Assembly (NCBI RefSeq): GCF_021234875.1
Contig: NZ_JAJQVM010000041.1
Coordinates: 1 to 38,222 of the forward strand
DNA length: 38,222 nucleotides
Origin: Marinibactrum halimedae
Lineage (GTDB): Bacteria; Pseudomonadota; Gammaproteobacteria; Pseudomonadales; Cellvibrionaceae
Direction: 5' to 3'
Part shown: positions 1 through 8,621 of the stretch, one piece after another
How the letters are laid out: every line of letters starts with the position of its first letter
Numbering within the stretch: position 1 is the first letter of the stretch
Notes under the pieces: model-generated
The model's database searches: none
Told to the model about the DNA's origin: nothing
Seen by the model: the letters and a program-made list of their open reading frames with translations, nothing else
Translations under genes and position numbers: made by a program

Positions 1-48
1 GAATTCTGACAAGAGGTGAGGCCAGTTGTAACGGCGGTATTTTGGCAT
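1..48 (-). CDS. Probable IS66-type TnpA-like accessory protein, N-terminal fragment
   Basis: A minus-strand ATG at 48-46 opens 16 codons that run off the left edge. The peptide begins MPKYRRYNWPHLLSEF, which resembles the start of IS66-family TnpA-like accessory proteins (basic/aromatic start, then a W..L..E. helix). An excellent ribosome binding site (AAGGAG, 6 nt before the ATG) supports the start. The fragment is too short to prove the family. The initiation signal lies in a hairpin, as is common for insertion sequences. The rest of the element lies outside the window. Confidence 0.5.
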   Translation of the reverse strand, partial: MPKYRRYNWPHLLSEF

Positions 49-51
49 GGT

Positions 52-72
52 AGTCTCCTTTGGGTGGAGACT
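52..72 (-). promoter_or_regulatory. Hairpin sequestering the transposase-like ribosome binding site
   Basis: A perfect 7-bp inverted repeat (AGTCTCC at 52-58, GGAGACT at 66-72, 7-nt loop) contains the GGAG of the ribosome binding site of the minus-strand gene starting at 48. In RNA from that strand the stem would hide the Shine-Dalgarno sequence. This is a known way for insertion sequences to limit expression from outside transcription. The function is inferred. Confidence 0.45.
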
Positions 73-131
73 GTAGGTTATTGGTTTGGAAGGTGGGGTT
101 GTAGGAGGTTGTTGGTTTGGCGTTTACGTTT

Positions 132-159
132 CTCACACCAGCTTGGTAACCGGTGTGAG
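132..159. repeat. 8-bp inverted repeat, possible end region of the mobile element
   Basis: CTCACACC (132-139) and GGTGTGAG (152-159) are perfect inverted repeats with a 12-nt spacer. They lie between the transposase-like start and the end of the exported-protein gene at 194. No T-run follows on either strand, so a terminator is unlikely. The minus strand also reads GTAAACG at 121-127, close to the GTAAGCG tip often seen in IS66 elements, but the exact element end cannot be fixed with one end visible. Confidence 0.3.
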
Positions 160-193
160 CGACTTAATTCTAAAGAGGAGAATGAATGGCGAA

Positions 194-1165
194 CTAATTG
201 GCAAGATCTCTATTGGGTATTCTGCGTCCGCACATAGAGATATTACTGGCTGAAGAATTTCCGCTGCAACCTCCACGATATTGGCAGTCTTGGGCAGTGA
301 CGCCAGGCTGCCAGCTTCGGGTAAATTTTAGCATGTTGTCTTTAACCGACTGATCTAAATCGCCTGCGTATTTGTCAATGGCTGCGTCACCCATATATAG
401 GCCTAGATAGGCGAGCACATCGTCTGTAGATAAACCGCAACCAAACCCGGTATTTAATGTTTGTGACGGATCGCTGCCTTTTACTTGAGAGGCTTCATTT
501 CGATTGAGCATACCGTCATTATTGGCATCTAAGAGATTGGCTAATTCGGTTCCTCTTGGTGAACCGAGTAGTGCATTAAAATAAATAGCGGCATCGGCTT
601 TGGTCATGTACGGATTAATACCTGGAATTTGATTGGTATTAAAAGCTTGGTAACCGGCAGCTGAAATGAAATTATCGTCAATATTAATACATAAATTATA
701 TTCAATGTCTTTAATGGCTTCGATGGCATTGTCGGGGTCACTGCAGACTAAGCCTGTAGTGACGATCTTGTTATCTTTGTTGACACAGGCGGTATTATTG
801 GCAAGGTAAGTAATGCAATTGGTGTCGCACCAGTTTTGAGTATTGGCATTACGTTGACCACTCACCGTACTCATTAAACCAGTTGGGTTGGTATCGCTAG
901 AACAACCACTGTTATTACCGCCGCCGTTATTACCGCCGCCGTTATTACCGCCACCGTTATTACCGCCACCGTTATTACCACCGCCGTTATTACCACCGCC
1001 GTTCTGACAGCCTCCACTGGCCGCTTGGTTTGCATCAACGTAACAGTTTCCGCCGCAGGCATAAGGGTGGCTGGAGGGGCAATTTTGTGCGTTTGCCCAA
1101 TGACTTAAGAGGGTAAGTAGAGTGACTTGGAAAAGCACATTAATATGTTTCATTGTTAAGTTCAT
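194..1165 (-). CDS. Exported Cys-rich protein with GGGNN-repeat linker and EF-hand-like loop
   Basis: No named family is recognised. The chosen ATG at 1165 has AGGG 9 nt upstream; an in-frame start at 1228 lacks this. The 323-aa product starts with a Sec signal peptide (basic MNLTMKH, hydrophobic core, cleavage near WANA/Q). A short Cys-rich module follows (CPSSHPYACGGNCY). Then comes a flexible linker of six GGGNN repeats. The globular C-terminal domain of about 220 residues has several cysteines and one EF-hand-like calcium loop (DANNDGMLNRNE). The architecture (secreted, small Cys module, glycine/asparagine linker, larger domain) resembles extracellular polymer-binding or degrading proteins, but no catalytic motif is visible. 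A LacI-type palindrome lies about 155 bp upstream. Confidence 0.75.
   Translation of the reverse strand: MNLTMKHINVLFQVTLLTLLSHWANAQNCPSSHPYACGGNCYVDANQAASGGCQNGGGNNGGGNNGGGNNGGGNNGGGNNGGGNNSGCSSDTNPTGLMSTVSGQRNANTQNWCDTNCITYLANNTACVNKDNKIVTTGLVCSDPDNAIEAIKDIEYNLCINIDDNFISAAGYQAFNTNQIPGINPYMTKADAAIYFNALLGSPRGTELANLLDANNDGMLNRNEASQVKGSDPSQTLNTGFGCGLSTDDVLAYLGLYMGDAAIDKYAGDLDQSVKDNMLKFTRSWQPGVTAQDCQYRGGCSGNSSASNISMCGRRIPNRDLAN
911..1000. repeat. In-frame 15-bp tandem repeat, six copies, encoding GGGNN
   Basis: Six consecutive 15-bp units of the form GTTATTACCGCCGCC (plus strand), with one or two base changes between copies, encode the GGGNN linker of the overlapping minus-strand gene. Because the unit is a multiple of three, copy-number change would alter linker length without shifting the frame. 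Confidence 0.9.
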
Positions 1166-1319
1166 ATTGGGAATCCCTAATAGGTTAACTGTTCTAATTA
1201 TCAAAACGTTATGAACAAAGGTTTTCATCGCGAGGGATTACGGTGGCTTTTTAATAGAATAATAATGCAGGGGTTATTCCGAAGGCTTGACTATTGCAGT
1301 CAAAATGAGTCACCACAAC

Positions 1320-1341
1320 GCAATGTAAACGTATACATTGC
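1320..1341. promoter_or_regulatory. Candidate LacI-family operator
   Basis: GCAATGTA (1320-1327) and TACATTGC (1334-1341) are perfect 8-bp arms around AACGTA. The core TGTAAACGTATACA has the central CG and the TGTA/TACA arms typical of LacI/GalR-family operators. It lies about 155 bp upstream of the exported-protein start at 1165, within the 280-bp gap that would hold its promoter. No regulator gene lies nearby, so the protein that binds is unknown. Confidence 0.45.
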
Positions 1342-1445
1342 AGCATTAAAGTGCAGAAAAATCCATTTCTTTTTTTAGGACTCTTCAAAGAATGCGTTAA
1401 TAAATTAAATGTTTTTAGAGTATATATATGATTTATGTATAGCTT

Positions 1446-2033
1446 TTAAGGTTGGTATGGTCCTTCTTGAGGAGGGGTGGCGCTTTTACTGGTTAAGGGA
1501 ATGTAGTGATTATTTTCAGGGTTGTGGAAGCCTTCAATAATTGCTTGCTCTGTAATCCTAGATTGATTGATTTGATCCGCGTAACGACCTTCCGAGGGGG
1601 CGAGCTCATTGAGTGCAATCGCACAGTTTTCAACACAGTCGTCCTCAATGTTTAATAAGTTTACTTGATCTGAGAATGGACCGTTGCTAGGCATGTCGTA
1701 GTTTTCATCAGTGACTTCCATGGGATGATGGGTGGCATCCCATGTTTCAATTTCTAGTAATGTGTCTTCTAAGTCCATGAACTCTCCCTGAGTCATTGAG
1801 GCAGCTGCACTATTTTGTGAGGGTTCAGCACTTTTTACGTGTTCTTGCTTTTGTATCAGTGTATGAGCAGGTGAAAAAGAGTTGATTGGAAGGCTTAAAT
1901 CAGAGTGCTTTTCTGGACCCTCAATGTTAATTGTATATTGGCTATTGGAAGACTCTATTAATATATGGTTAATGAAAAAGCTTATCAAGACAAAGAATGT
2001 TGTGGTGGATAATATTATTTTTTTTGTTGTCAT
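1446..2033 (-). CDS. Membrane-anchored or exported protein of unknown function
   Basis: No family is recognised. From the ATG at 2033 the product is 195 aa. It has an N-terminal hydrophobic segment (about residues 4-25, IILSTTTFFVLISFF) that could be a signal anchor or signal peptide. An acidic, low-complexity outer region follows, rich in D, E, S, N and P, with a CVENC pair near the middle. An in-frame GTG at 2060 would add nine residues but lies inside a strong hairpin, so I prefer the ATG; neither start has a good ribosome binding site. It follows the 2121-2576 gene on the same strand, 87 bp apart, with the hairpin between them. Confidence 0.5.
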   Translation of the reverse strand: MTTKKIILSTTTFFVLISFFINHILIESSNSQYTINIEGPEKHSDLSLPINSFSPAHTLIQKQEHVKSAEPSQNSAAASMTQGEFMDLEDTLLEIETWDATHHPMEVTDENYDMPSNGPFSDQVNLLNIEDDCVENCAIALNELAPSEGRYADQINQSRITEQAIIEGFHNPENNHYIPLTSKSATPPQEGPYQP

Positions 2034-2054
2034 GGGGATAAGAAAAATCTCTGA

Positions 2055-2085
2055 GTTCACGTAAAGAATTTTTCTTTACGTGAAC
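2055..2085 (-). terminator. 12-bp perfect hairpin between two exported-protein genes
   Basis: GTTCACGTAAAG (2055-2066) and CTTTACGTGAAC (2074-2085) are perfect inverted repeats with an A/T-only loop; two more A-T pairs can form inside. It lies 35 bp past the stop of the minus-strand gene 2121-2576. On that strand it is followed shortly by ATTTTTCTT, so it probably terminates that gene or attenuates read-through into 1446-2033. Confidence 0.55.
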
Positions 2086-2120
2086 GTGAATAATAATTTG
2101 ATTTAATTTATTGTCATGCT

Positions 2121-2576
2121 TTAGTCAATTAAAGTCACTCGACAAGTTTGTCCAGAATACTGATCCCACGCGAGTACAGCAAAATCTTTTGATGTGTCAC
2201 CTAAGTTCGACCAATTTCTATAGCGACCATCCGTAAAATAACACCCCCATGCTTGAATAATATGCTGAGTACCACTATTACCGGTCGTCCCTTGAGTATC
2301 TCCTTGAAGATCTCTCCAATTTCCATTGGAAGAGTTATAGTAGAGAATGGTGTCTCTAGAGGCAGTGCGTCTTAATCCATCCCAATTATACATAGCAATT
2401 CTTACTGCACACCCATCAATGTCTCCACACAGTTCTCTTACCCTTTGCTCTGGAATAGTGACGGAGGTGCCTCGCGTACTTGCAGAGTATGTGGATCGGT
2501 CTGACTGAGCATAAGCTTCAAATGAAAATAAAAAGGGAAGGACAGCAAAAGCAAATGCAATTTTTTTTAATAACAT
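2121..2576 (-). CDS. Small exported protein of unknown function
   Basis: A 151-aa product with a clear Sec signal peptide (MLLKKIAFAFAVLPFLFSFEAYA, cut before Q24). The mature part of about 128 residues is aromatic- and glycine-rich, with four cysteines in two groups (LCGDIDGCAV; GCYFTDG and QTCRVT) suggesting two disulfides. The ATG is well supported by GAGG 7 nt upstream. No enzyme motif is visible; the size and fold hints fit a periplasmic or secreted binding protein. It may be the first gene of a short unit with 1446-2033, separated by a hairpin. Confidence 0.7.
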   Translation of the reverse strand: MLLKKIAFAFAVLPFLFSFEAYAQSDRSTYSASTRGTSVTIPEQRVRELCGDIDGCAVRIAMYNWDGLRRTASRDTILYYNSSNGNWRDLQGDTQGTTGNSGTQHIIQAWGCYFTDGRYRNWSNLGDTSKDFAVLAWDQYSGQTCRVTLID

Positions 2577-2768
2577 GACGATTCCTCAATGGCGTTTAAA
2601 ATGAGTTATATTGCCTAGAAACAGCGCGGTCAGTATATCGCCAAAGTGATCAAAAATAATGCTTGAAATTTATCTTGTCATTGAAGTTTTTAAAAAAGGC
2701 GTATATATCTTTATAAGATAATAACTCTGAATAGCTGAGAGAAAATCCTACAATCGATAGGAATAAAA

Positions 2769-2790
2769 AAAGGAGCTGATTTGCTCCTTT
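2769..2790 (-). terminator. Rho-independent terminator of gltX
   Basis: On the minus strand AAAGGAGC, a 6-nt loop and GCTCCTTT are followed by more T residues (seven T in total). It lies 48 bp past the gltX stop at 2838. The stem is symmetrical, but the longer T tract favours termination of minus-strand transcripts. Confidence 0.85.
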
Positions 2791-2837
2791 AAATGGATCG
2801 ATGTTGAAATTTATGTCTAGTGGTATGATTTATTGTA

Positions 2838-4337
2838 TTAATGGTTTCTTTCAGTGAGACAGGAAAATTCTTTCTCTAATTTTTTCAATTGTTTTTTTCC
2901 GATCTCTCCAGCCACAGTGTTCAATGCGTGGCGAAGGCGTGCGCGGGTCATATCTGGGCCGAGTAATTCCATAGAATCCATCACGGAAAATGAAGCGGTT
3001 GTGCCAGAAACGGCAATAAACATTGGTGCAAGAAAGTCTTTAATTTTAATCTCCATGTTATCGGCCAGAGATTTTAATGTGGAGAAAATTTCATCTCTTT
3101 CCCAAGTACGTAAAGCTTCCAACTTCCATAATGAAAATTGAAGCACTTTTTTCAGATTGTCTTCATCCAATTTGCTTTCAGAAAAACTTTCTTGAGTAAT
3201 TGGTAAATAACCCGAGGCGAGAAACCCAGAAAGAGGAATAAAATCACTCAATGTATTCATGCGCTTTTGTGCATGAGGTATGACTTTTAATAAGCTGTCT
3301 TCATTTAAAAGCCAGTCATGTAATCGTTTGGCGAGTTGTTCGGTTGAAAGATCTTCACGTATCCAAAGGCTGTTCAGCCAGTTTAGTTTTTCTACATCAA
3401 AAATAGGGCCGCCGAGAGAAACGCGTTGGACATCAAAATTAGCCACCATGTCTGCTAAGCTGAATTTTTCACGTTCATCGGGCATAGACCACCCCATACG
3501 ACCCAAGTAGTTTACCAGTGCTTCGGGTAAATAACCCATGCGTTGATAAAATAAAATGCTTGTGGGATTTTTGCGCTTGCTTAATTTGGACTTATCTGGA
3601 TTTCTCAGTAAAGGTAAATGACAAAGCTGTGGCATTTCCCAACCGAAATATTCATATAGTAATTTATGTTTGGGGGCTGAGTTTATCCATTCTTCACCGC
3701 GTAATACGTGTGTAATGTCCATTAAATGATCGTCTACGACATTGGCCAGATGGTAGGTGGGCATGCCATCGGATTTGAGTAATATTTGGGCGTCAACTTG
3801 TCCCCAATCCAACTCAATTGTGCCACGTAACATGTCATTAATAGGGCAGGGGCCTTCGCCTTCTGGCACATTCATGCGAATAACACAGGGCATGCCAGCT
3901 GCTTTACGGCGTTCAACTTCATCCTCAGGTAATTTCAATTCGCTGGGTTTTAAGGCAGCAAATCCTCCAGCAGCGCGTCGGGCTTCTCGTAATTCGTCTA
4001 ATTCTTCTGGAGTGCGATAACAGTAAAAGGCGTGCCCCTTTTCGATGAGTTCTTGAGCGTATTGGGCATAAATGTCTTTTCGCTCGCTTTGACGATAGGG
4101 GCCTTTGTTGCCACCAATATCTGGCCCTTCTGTCCACTCTATGCCTAACCAGCGAAGGCTGTCGAGAATGGCTTGCTCAGATTCGGGCGTTGACCGTGTT
4201 TGGTCGGTATCTTCAATACGCAAGATGAATTCACCACCATGCTGTTTGGCAAAACAGAGGTTGAATAAGGCAATATAGGCAGTACCAACGTGCGGGTCGC
4301 CAGTAGGTGATGGGGCAATGCGCGTGCGAACGGTCAT
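2838..4337 (-). CDS. gltX: Glutamyl-tRNA synthetase
   Basis: Charges tRNA-Glu with glutamate in the cytoplasm (class I aminoacyl-tRNA synthetase). The 499-aa length is normal for the family. The start [20 protein letters not shown] contains the HIGH-type ATP motif (PHVG), and the KMSKS-type loop appears as KLSKRKN about halfway. The N-terminal third has the [13 protein letters not shown] motif of glutamate enzymes and closely resembles Pseudomonas-type GltX. The C-terminal half is the helical anticodon-binding region. AAGGAA lies about 12 nt before the ATG, a slightly long spacing. It is a single gene with its own promoter-like TATAAT upstream and a strong terminator downstream. Confidence 0.97.
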   Translation of the reverse strand: MTVRTRIAPSPTGDPHVGTAYIALFNLCFAKQHGGEFILRIEDTDQTRSTPESEQAILDSLRWLGIEWTEGPDIGGNKGPYRQSERKDIYAQYAQELIEKGHAFYCYRTPEELDELREARRAAGGFAALKPSELKLPEDEVERRKAAGMPCVIRMNVPEGEGPCPINDMLRGTIELDWGQVDAQILLKSDGMPTYHLANVVDDHLMDITHVLRGEEWINSAPKHKLLYEYFGWEMPQLCHLPLLRNPDKSKLSKRKNPTSILFYQRMGYLPEALVNYLGRMGWSMPDEREKFSLADMVANFDVQRVSLGGPIFDVEKLNWLNSLWIREDLSTEQLAKRLHDWLLNEDSLLKVIPHAQKRMNTLSDFIPLSGFLASGYLPITQESFSESKLDEDNLKKVLQFSLWKLEALRTWERDEIFSTLKSLADNMEIKIKDFLAPMFIAVSGTTASFSVMDSMELLGPDMTRARLRHALNTVAGEIGKKQLKKLEKEFSCLTERNH

Positions 4338-4405
4338 GAAAAATAGATTCCTTAAAGGTTTACGAACTTAGCCAGGCTTAATGATTGCCTTGCAATACAC
4401 TGCGG

Positions 4406-4411
4406 ATTATA
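4406..4411 (-). promoter_or_regulatory. Candidate -10 element for gltX
   Basis: The minus strand reads a consensus TATAAT here, about 70 bp upstream of the gltX ATG. No convincing -35 hexamer is seen at 17 bp. The 253-bp gap to the divergent chemoreceptor gene would also hold that gene's promoter, which I could not place. Confidence 0.35.
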
Positions 4412-4590
4412 CGACGTTGTTGTAATAGGGAGTAGGGATTAGGCTAAGGTAAAATGAGAATGAGTAATGGATAGGTTACCACTTCAGAGATGCTTTTTTC
4501 CGCCGATAAGAAGACTAAATCAGAGTCTCGAGTTTGGGGTTGAATGATTTTTGAATAGACAACATAAATGATGACGGTTAAGGGGGAAGG

Positions 4591-6192
4591 GTGTTTCGTT
4601 CAATTAGCCAAAAAGTGATGTTTGGGTTTGCGCTGATTTCGGTGGTTGTACTGATTGCAACGTGGATATTGTATGAAAAAACGGCACGTATAAAACAAGA
4701 AAATATGACTTTTGTAGAAGTCTCCTTGCCAGCATTGCATCAAATTGAAGGCATTAAACACACAGCCAATAAAATCCATATTGATGCGTATGCGCTTTAT
4801 GGCACCACTCTGAACCAATCCGATTTTTCTCAGCGTTTTCAAGTGCAAACCAAAGAGTTAACTGATTCAGTGTCTGCGCTGACCATGTTGGATCAACCTA
4901 TGCAACAGAGATTGCGGTTGGCCTTGGATTCGGTATTACGTCAGGTCAAAGCGTTGGAGAAAATCATGTCTGCGGATTTTGTTGATTGGGATGAGGCTCG
5001 GTCAGAGCTTGGTCGCATCAATAATGTGTTAATTGAGTTAGAGGAGGCATTGACTCAAGCAGAGGCTCTTGTAAATAAACAGGCACAAGCGGTATCAGCA
5101 GCGGTGGGCAATGAGTTGGTGGAAGTGCGTGTATGGATTTTGATCGCACTGGCCTTGGTGTTGAGCATCACCGGATTTTCTTATTATTTCGCACGTTTTG
5201 GTATTGTGTTACCCGTGTCTTCATTGAACCAGCAGTTGGACAGTATTGCCTTGCATAAAGACCTTTCTAAGCCGGTGAGTGTGTCTTCGGTGGATGAGGT
5301 GGGAACAATGGCTGATAGCCTGAACAAATTACTATCCGCTTTTAAGGGCGGTAGTGAAGAGACCATTTCATCTGCGACGGTGTTACTCACTTCTGCGAAC
5401 CGGTTGAAAAGCTCTGCATCACAAGTGGATGATCAGGTTTCCTCTTTGGGCCAACACATGGGCACCTTAATGGAAGCCATTAACTTGCTGGAATCGAATA
5501 CTGCATCCAATGTGGATCGCTCGCTTGCGGCGGCAGAAGCGGCAAAAATAGGCGCAGACCAGGTAAAAACCGGAGCACGTGATGTTCAAAAAACGGCAGA
5601 CAGTATTGCTCAGCTTTCTTCGGATCTGGATTCTTCCGCTGAAATGTTGAACACGTTAAAAGTCGCAGGCGATCGTGTTGCGTCGGTTGTGAAAACCATT
5701 GCTGAGATTTCCGAACAGACCAATTTATTAGCGTTGAATGCCGCGATTGAGGCAGCTCGGGCCGGGGAGTCGGGGCGTGGTTTTGCGGTGGTGGCAGATG
5801 AAGTACGTGCATTGGCGCTGCGTACCCAAGAATCCACCAATGAAATTAACGATATTTTAGCGACGATTGTCGACTCTATTGCTCGAACGGCTACGTCGAT
5901 GGAGGATAATAAGTCAAAAGCTAATGAGTCGGTGAGCTTTGCTCAATCAACGGTAGTGGCATTGGGGGCAATCGAAGAGACCATTAGTGCATTGAGTCAG
6001 TCGTGTACGGATTTAGCCGAACTCGCGAGCTCTAATAAACGCAATACAACCGCAATGAACGAGAGCCTTAGTACGATGGAAAAGGCCACATCCTCTGTGG
6101 CCAGCAGTAGTTGTGAAACACGTAGTGAGGCTGACACAGTGGATGGTCTTGCTCATACATTGGAGCAGTCTGCACGCCAGTTTACTGTTTGA
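4591..6192 (+). CDS. Methyl-accepting chemotaxis protein
   Basis: Transmembrane chemoreceptor signalling to CheA/CheW. The 533-aa protein has TM1 near residues 10-28, a helical periplasmic sensor domain of about 150 residues (four-helix-bundle type judging by heptad-like spacing), TM2 near 185-205, a HAMP region, and a long coiled-coil signalling domain. The hairpin tip is the highly conserved [20 protein letters not shown] followed by [18 protein letters not shown]. The C-terminus (ARQFTV) lacks an NWETF-type CheR/CheB docking pentapeptide. The start is a GTG just after AGGGGGAAGG; the next ATG (codon 10) has no ribosome binding site and would trim the cytoplasmic start of TM1. The ligand is unknown. 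No che genes are in the window. Confidence 0.93.
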   Translation: MFRSISQKVMFGFALISVVVLIATWILYEKTARIKQENMTFVEVSLPALHQIEGIKHTANKIHIDAYALYGTTLNQSDFSQRFQVQTKELTDSVSALTMLDQPMQQRLRLALDSVLRQVKALEKIMSADFVDWDEARSELGRINNVLIELEEALTQAEALVNKQAQAVSAAVGNELVEVRVWILIALALVLSITGFSYYFARFGIVLPVSSLNQQLDSIALHKDLSKPVSVSSVDEVGTMADSLNKLLSAFKGGSEETISSATVLLTSANRLKSSASQVDDQVSSLGQHMGTLMEAINLLESNTASNVDRSLAAAEAAKIGADQVKTGARDVQKTADSIAQLSSDLDSSAEMLNTLKVAGDRVASVVKTIAEISEQTNLLALNAAIEAARAGESGRGFAVVADEVRALALRTQESTNEINDILATIVDSIARTATSMEDNKSKANESVSFAQSTVVALGAIEETISALSQSCTDLAELASSNKRNTTAMNESLSTMEKATSSVASSSCETRSEADTVDGLAHTLEQSARQFTV

Positions 6193-6260
6193 GCTTTGAG
6201 CACTGGGGATGAGCCATCATCCTCAATATCGATCGAAAATGGGTCTGTTCATATTGGTTC

Positions 6261-6368
6261 ATTAGTAGTTTGTCGATAATTAACAGGCTGTCGAGAATTA
6301 GTAGTCTGTGAATAATTAGTAGTGTGTGAATAATTAGTAGTCTGTCGATAAATAACAGCCTATTCATA
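6261..6368. repeat. 18-bp tandem repeat, six units
   Basis: Six consecutive 18-bp units (best form ATTAGTAGTCTGTGAATA), the second and last more diverged, fill most of the 186-bp gap between the convergent chemoreceptor and DUF3392 genes. A short hairpin (GGGGATGA/TCATCCTC, about 6205-6224) lies between the chemoreceptor stop and the array. A minus-strand reading frame across the array is periodic and repeat-derived, not a gene. Confidence 0.85.
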
Positions 6369-6378
6369 GAGAGTGTTT

Positions 6379-6711
6379 CTATGCATAACGCTTTTTTTCT
6401 GCCCACATTCCCAGGGCGATAAAACCAATTATCACTGTTAAACATAGCCAATGTGCAGGGGTTGCTCGAATGAGTCGGGCAAGCCATGGTGCAGTGGCAA
6501 TCAGAAAAGCACCATAACCAAAAGCGTTGATCAAAATAAAAACACTTGTTCTTAAAATAAAGTGGCTATTGGCCAGTTGTTTGCGGATAAATCGATTGAT
6601 GTCGCTACCCAGTAGAACCAACAAGCAGGCTAAAAAAGCCATGGCAATTTCGCTGCTCCATGGATAGAACGCTTGTCCTACTTTAGAAAGGTAATACAAA
6701 ATAGTGTTCAT
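6379..6711 (-). CDS. DUF3392 family inner-membrane protein
   Basis: A 110-aa hydrophobic protein of the DUF3392 type found in gammaproteobacteria; no function is established for the family. Visible marks are a first hydrophobic helix with EIAMAFLACLLVLLGSDINR, a central FILRTSVFILINAFGYGAF segment, and a third helix near the C-terminus ending in basic residues (AEKKRYA). About three transmembrane segments are expected. I chose the ATG at 6711, which matches the usual start of the family; a GTG at 6735 would add eight residues. Neither has a good ribosome binding site, so the exact start is uncertain. It is convergent with the chemoreceptor gene across the 18-bp array. Confidence 0.7.
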   Translation of the reverse strand: MNTILYYLSKVGQAFYPWSSEIAMAFLACLLVLLGSDINRFIRKQLANSHFILRTSVFILINAFGYGAFLIATAPWLARLIRATPAHWLCLTVIIGFIALGMWAEKKRYA

Positions 6712-6865
6712 AGAGGAGTCGCCCAGTTTGTACACTTAGGGTTGTTTTCAGATTAACCATTAATCGTCTTAATCGACGGATAAGTTATTGTGGGCAAGTG
6801 TGACTCAATAATCAAAACAAATAACTATGGTGTTGTTTTATAGTGAGACGTTTTATATCAGAGTG

Positions 6866-7678
6866 TTAGTCAAAGTCTTCGGTTAACAACATTTCATCGT
6901 CGCGATAGCCAATAACACCCTGTTGTTGGAGTTGTTGATAAGCCACCTGGATACGTTGATGGAGTTCCAAAGCCCTCGGATGTGAAATGGGGACGGCAAT
7001 AGGGTAGCCATCCAATTTTTGTAATTGCTGGGTATAAATCAGGTTTTTATCCACGTTTAATTTTTGTATCGCCTTTTCAATTGGGGCGGCCAGTATAATC
7101 AAATAATCCGCACGGCCGCTGAGGAAAAACTTTAAAGTTTGTGCCACCGTATCGAGTTTTACGACGTTGTAATTTGGGTTGTCCAAAATATCCACAAAGT
7201 CTGCCAATGGGAAACTACGCTGAACAACGATGGTAGCGCCTTTTAATTGTTCAACATCGGTAGGTGGGTTGGGTTTGAGCGAATAAATGTGAAGGGCGAC
7301 ATTGGTACTGGGTACGGGGAAATACAGTAAGTTGTTGGTTTCAGGGCTATCGCCATAAGAAATAATGGCTGTGTCTTTGGCTGTGATATTTCGAATAATT
7401 CTTTCATAAGGGAGTATTTGAAACCGAACATTTAAACCAGCTTGTTGATAAATTCGTCTGGTTAATTTCGCATGAAGACCGGTTACCTGACCACCTTCTA
7501 ACTCCCAATAAGGGGGAAATACCAATGTTTTGTGAATAACAACCGACTCTTTAGAGCTTGTTGGCTTCTGTTCTAGACTAGAGGCCTGAGGTGGGTTTAC
7601 ACCGTTATAAATGCCTATGATAACTGTAATAGCCAATACAATGCTGCTCAATCCGTACCAAAACTGAGTGGAATTCAT
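6866..7678 (-). CDS. Family 3 solute-binding-like periplasmic protein
   Basis: A 270-aa protein with an N-terminal signal or anchor helix (about residues 8-24) and a type II periplasmic binding fold of the SBP_bac_3 sort. Visible features are FPPYWELEGGQVTGLHAKL with LTRRIYQQAGLNVRFQILPY (first lobe), PERIIR-like and YGDSPE segments, then LKGATIVVQRSF (crossover) and GRADYLI in the second lobe. Such proteins bind amino acids or similar small solutes, or act as sensors. No ABC permease or ATPase is adjacent, so it may be an orphan binder. The ATG has AAGGAG 4 nt upstream. The family is fairly sure; the ligand is unknown. Confidence 0.75.
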   Translation of the reverse strand: MNSTQFWYGLSSIVLAITVIIGIYNGVNPPQASSLEQKPTSSKESVVIHKTLVFPPYWELEGGQVTGLHAKLTRRIYQQAGLNVRFQILPYERIIRNITAKDTAIISYGDSPETNNLLYFPVPSTNVALHIYSLKPNPPTDVEQLKGATIVVQRSFPLADFVDILDNPNYNVVKLDTVAQTLKFFLSGRADYLIILAAPIEKAIQKLNVDKNLIYTQQLQKLDGYPIAVPISHPRALELHQRIQVAYQQLQQQGVIGYRDDEMLLTEDFD

Positions 7679-8621
7679 TGTGCTCCTTGATAAATCAGCA
7701 GTTCCGCATTATTGCTCTGAATAACCAAAATGAGTTTCATGGTATTTGGCATTATCAGGTATTGCCATTAAAGCATGCATGGTGCGACTGTGCTCTTTGA
7801 TGCCTTTGGTTATATGCCCAGTTTATGCTCAAATCTGGGAAGCTCGTCCGCCGACTAATTATATTTGAAATCATTTGTCGTTATGGCTGAGCGTCTTATT
7901 GTGTTGGTCATCATTTTTCCAGTTTATCCCATTTCTGTCGCTTCATTACTCTATTGTATATAAAAATAATAATAAGCGACATTTGCTCTATAATTCGTTG
8001 CCATAGTCAATCTTAACGATAAATAAGATCGACGCTTTTTCCACCATCAATGTGCCTTTCTCATTGCCTCTGTATTGAATAAGATTTTTGTGGGCGAATT
8101 TTGATCAGGGTGGTCGTGTTTGGTGCGGTGAGGGAAGATAATTACTGCTAAGCTCTTTAAGTATTCTTGTCGTCAAATTAAACACATCTCGCCTTAAAAC
8201 AGAGGGTTAGCAGTATCGATGGTCGCTCACTTCGTTATTGGTCATCCTCAAGTATAGGGGTTGTCCTTTTTTGCGTATTCATTACTCGGTTGATCGGTGA
8301 TTACTGTACGTAGAGAAAGGGCTGCCGGGATTTGTTAGACCAATTGATCGTATTTGCCATTGTTGCTTTATTGGGAATGCCTAATCTAAGGATACGGATT
8401 TTGAAGAAGTGTATTGATGCAGTAACAGCGTACATTTTCAATAAATACTCATAGGCCATGGGGACTTATTGTCTGTTTTCTGGAACTGACTGATTATTTG
8501 AAGTTAAACCGTATCAAATACATTGATTCATGATCGACAATCAAAACGCACATATTGGTTCGGTGACATTACCGTACTTATTTAACACTTATTTTATAAC
8601 AAACAAAAATGAGGCCAACCC
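7679..8621. other. 943-bp non-coding gap upstream of fadB
   Basis: No reading frame of useful length and no tRNA or clear small RNA was found. It lies between the divergent solute-binding-protein and fadB starts, so it holds both promoters. It is unusually long for this otherwise compact stretch. Only weak resemblance to a fatty-acid regulator site was seen (see rejected list). Confidence 0.6.

Noticed and set aside
16-237. Plus-strand 73-codon reading frame at the left edge
   Set aside because: It runs opposite to a transposase-like start with a good ribosome binding site, over hairpins and the end of the exported-protein gene, and its Trp/Arg-rich product looks like antisense noise.
6182-6487. 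Minus-strand 101-codon frame with repeated hydrophobic pattern
   Set aside because: The pattern comes from the 18-bp tandem array, and the frame overlaps both neighbouring genes.
8331-8348. FadR-like operator upstream of fadB
   Set aside because: Only the right half (GACCAATT) resembles the consensus; the left half matches poorly and the site is about 275 bp from the gene.
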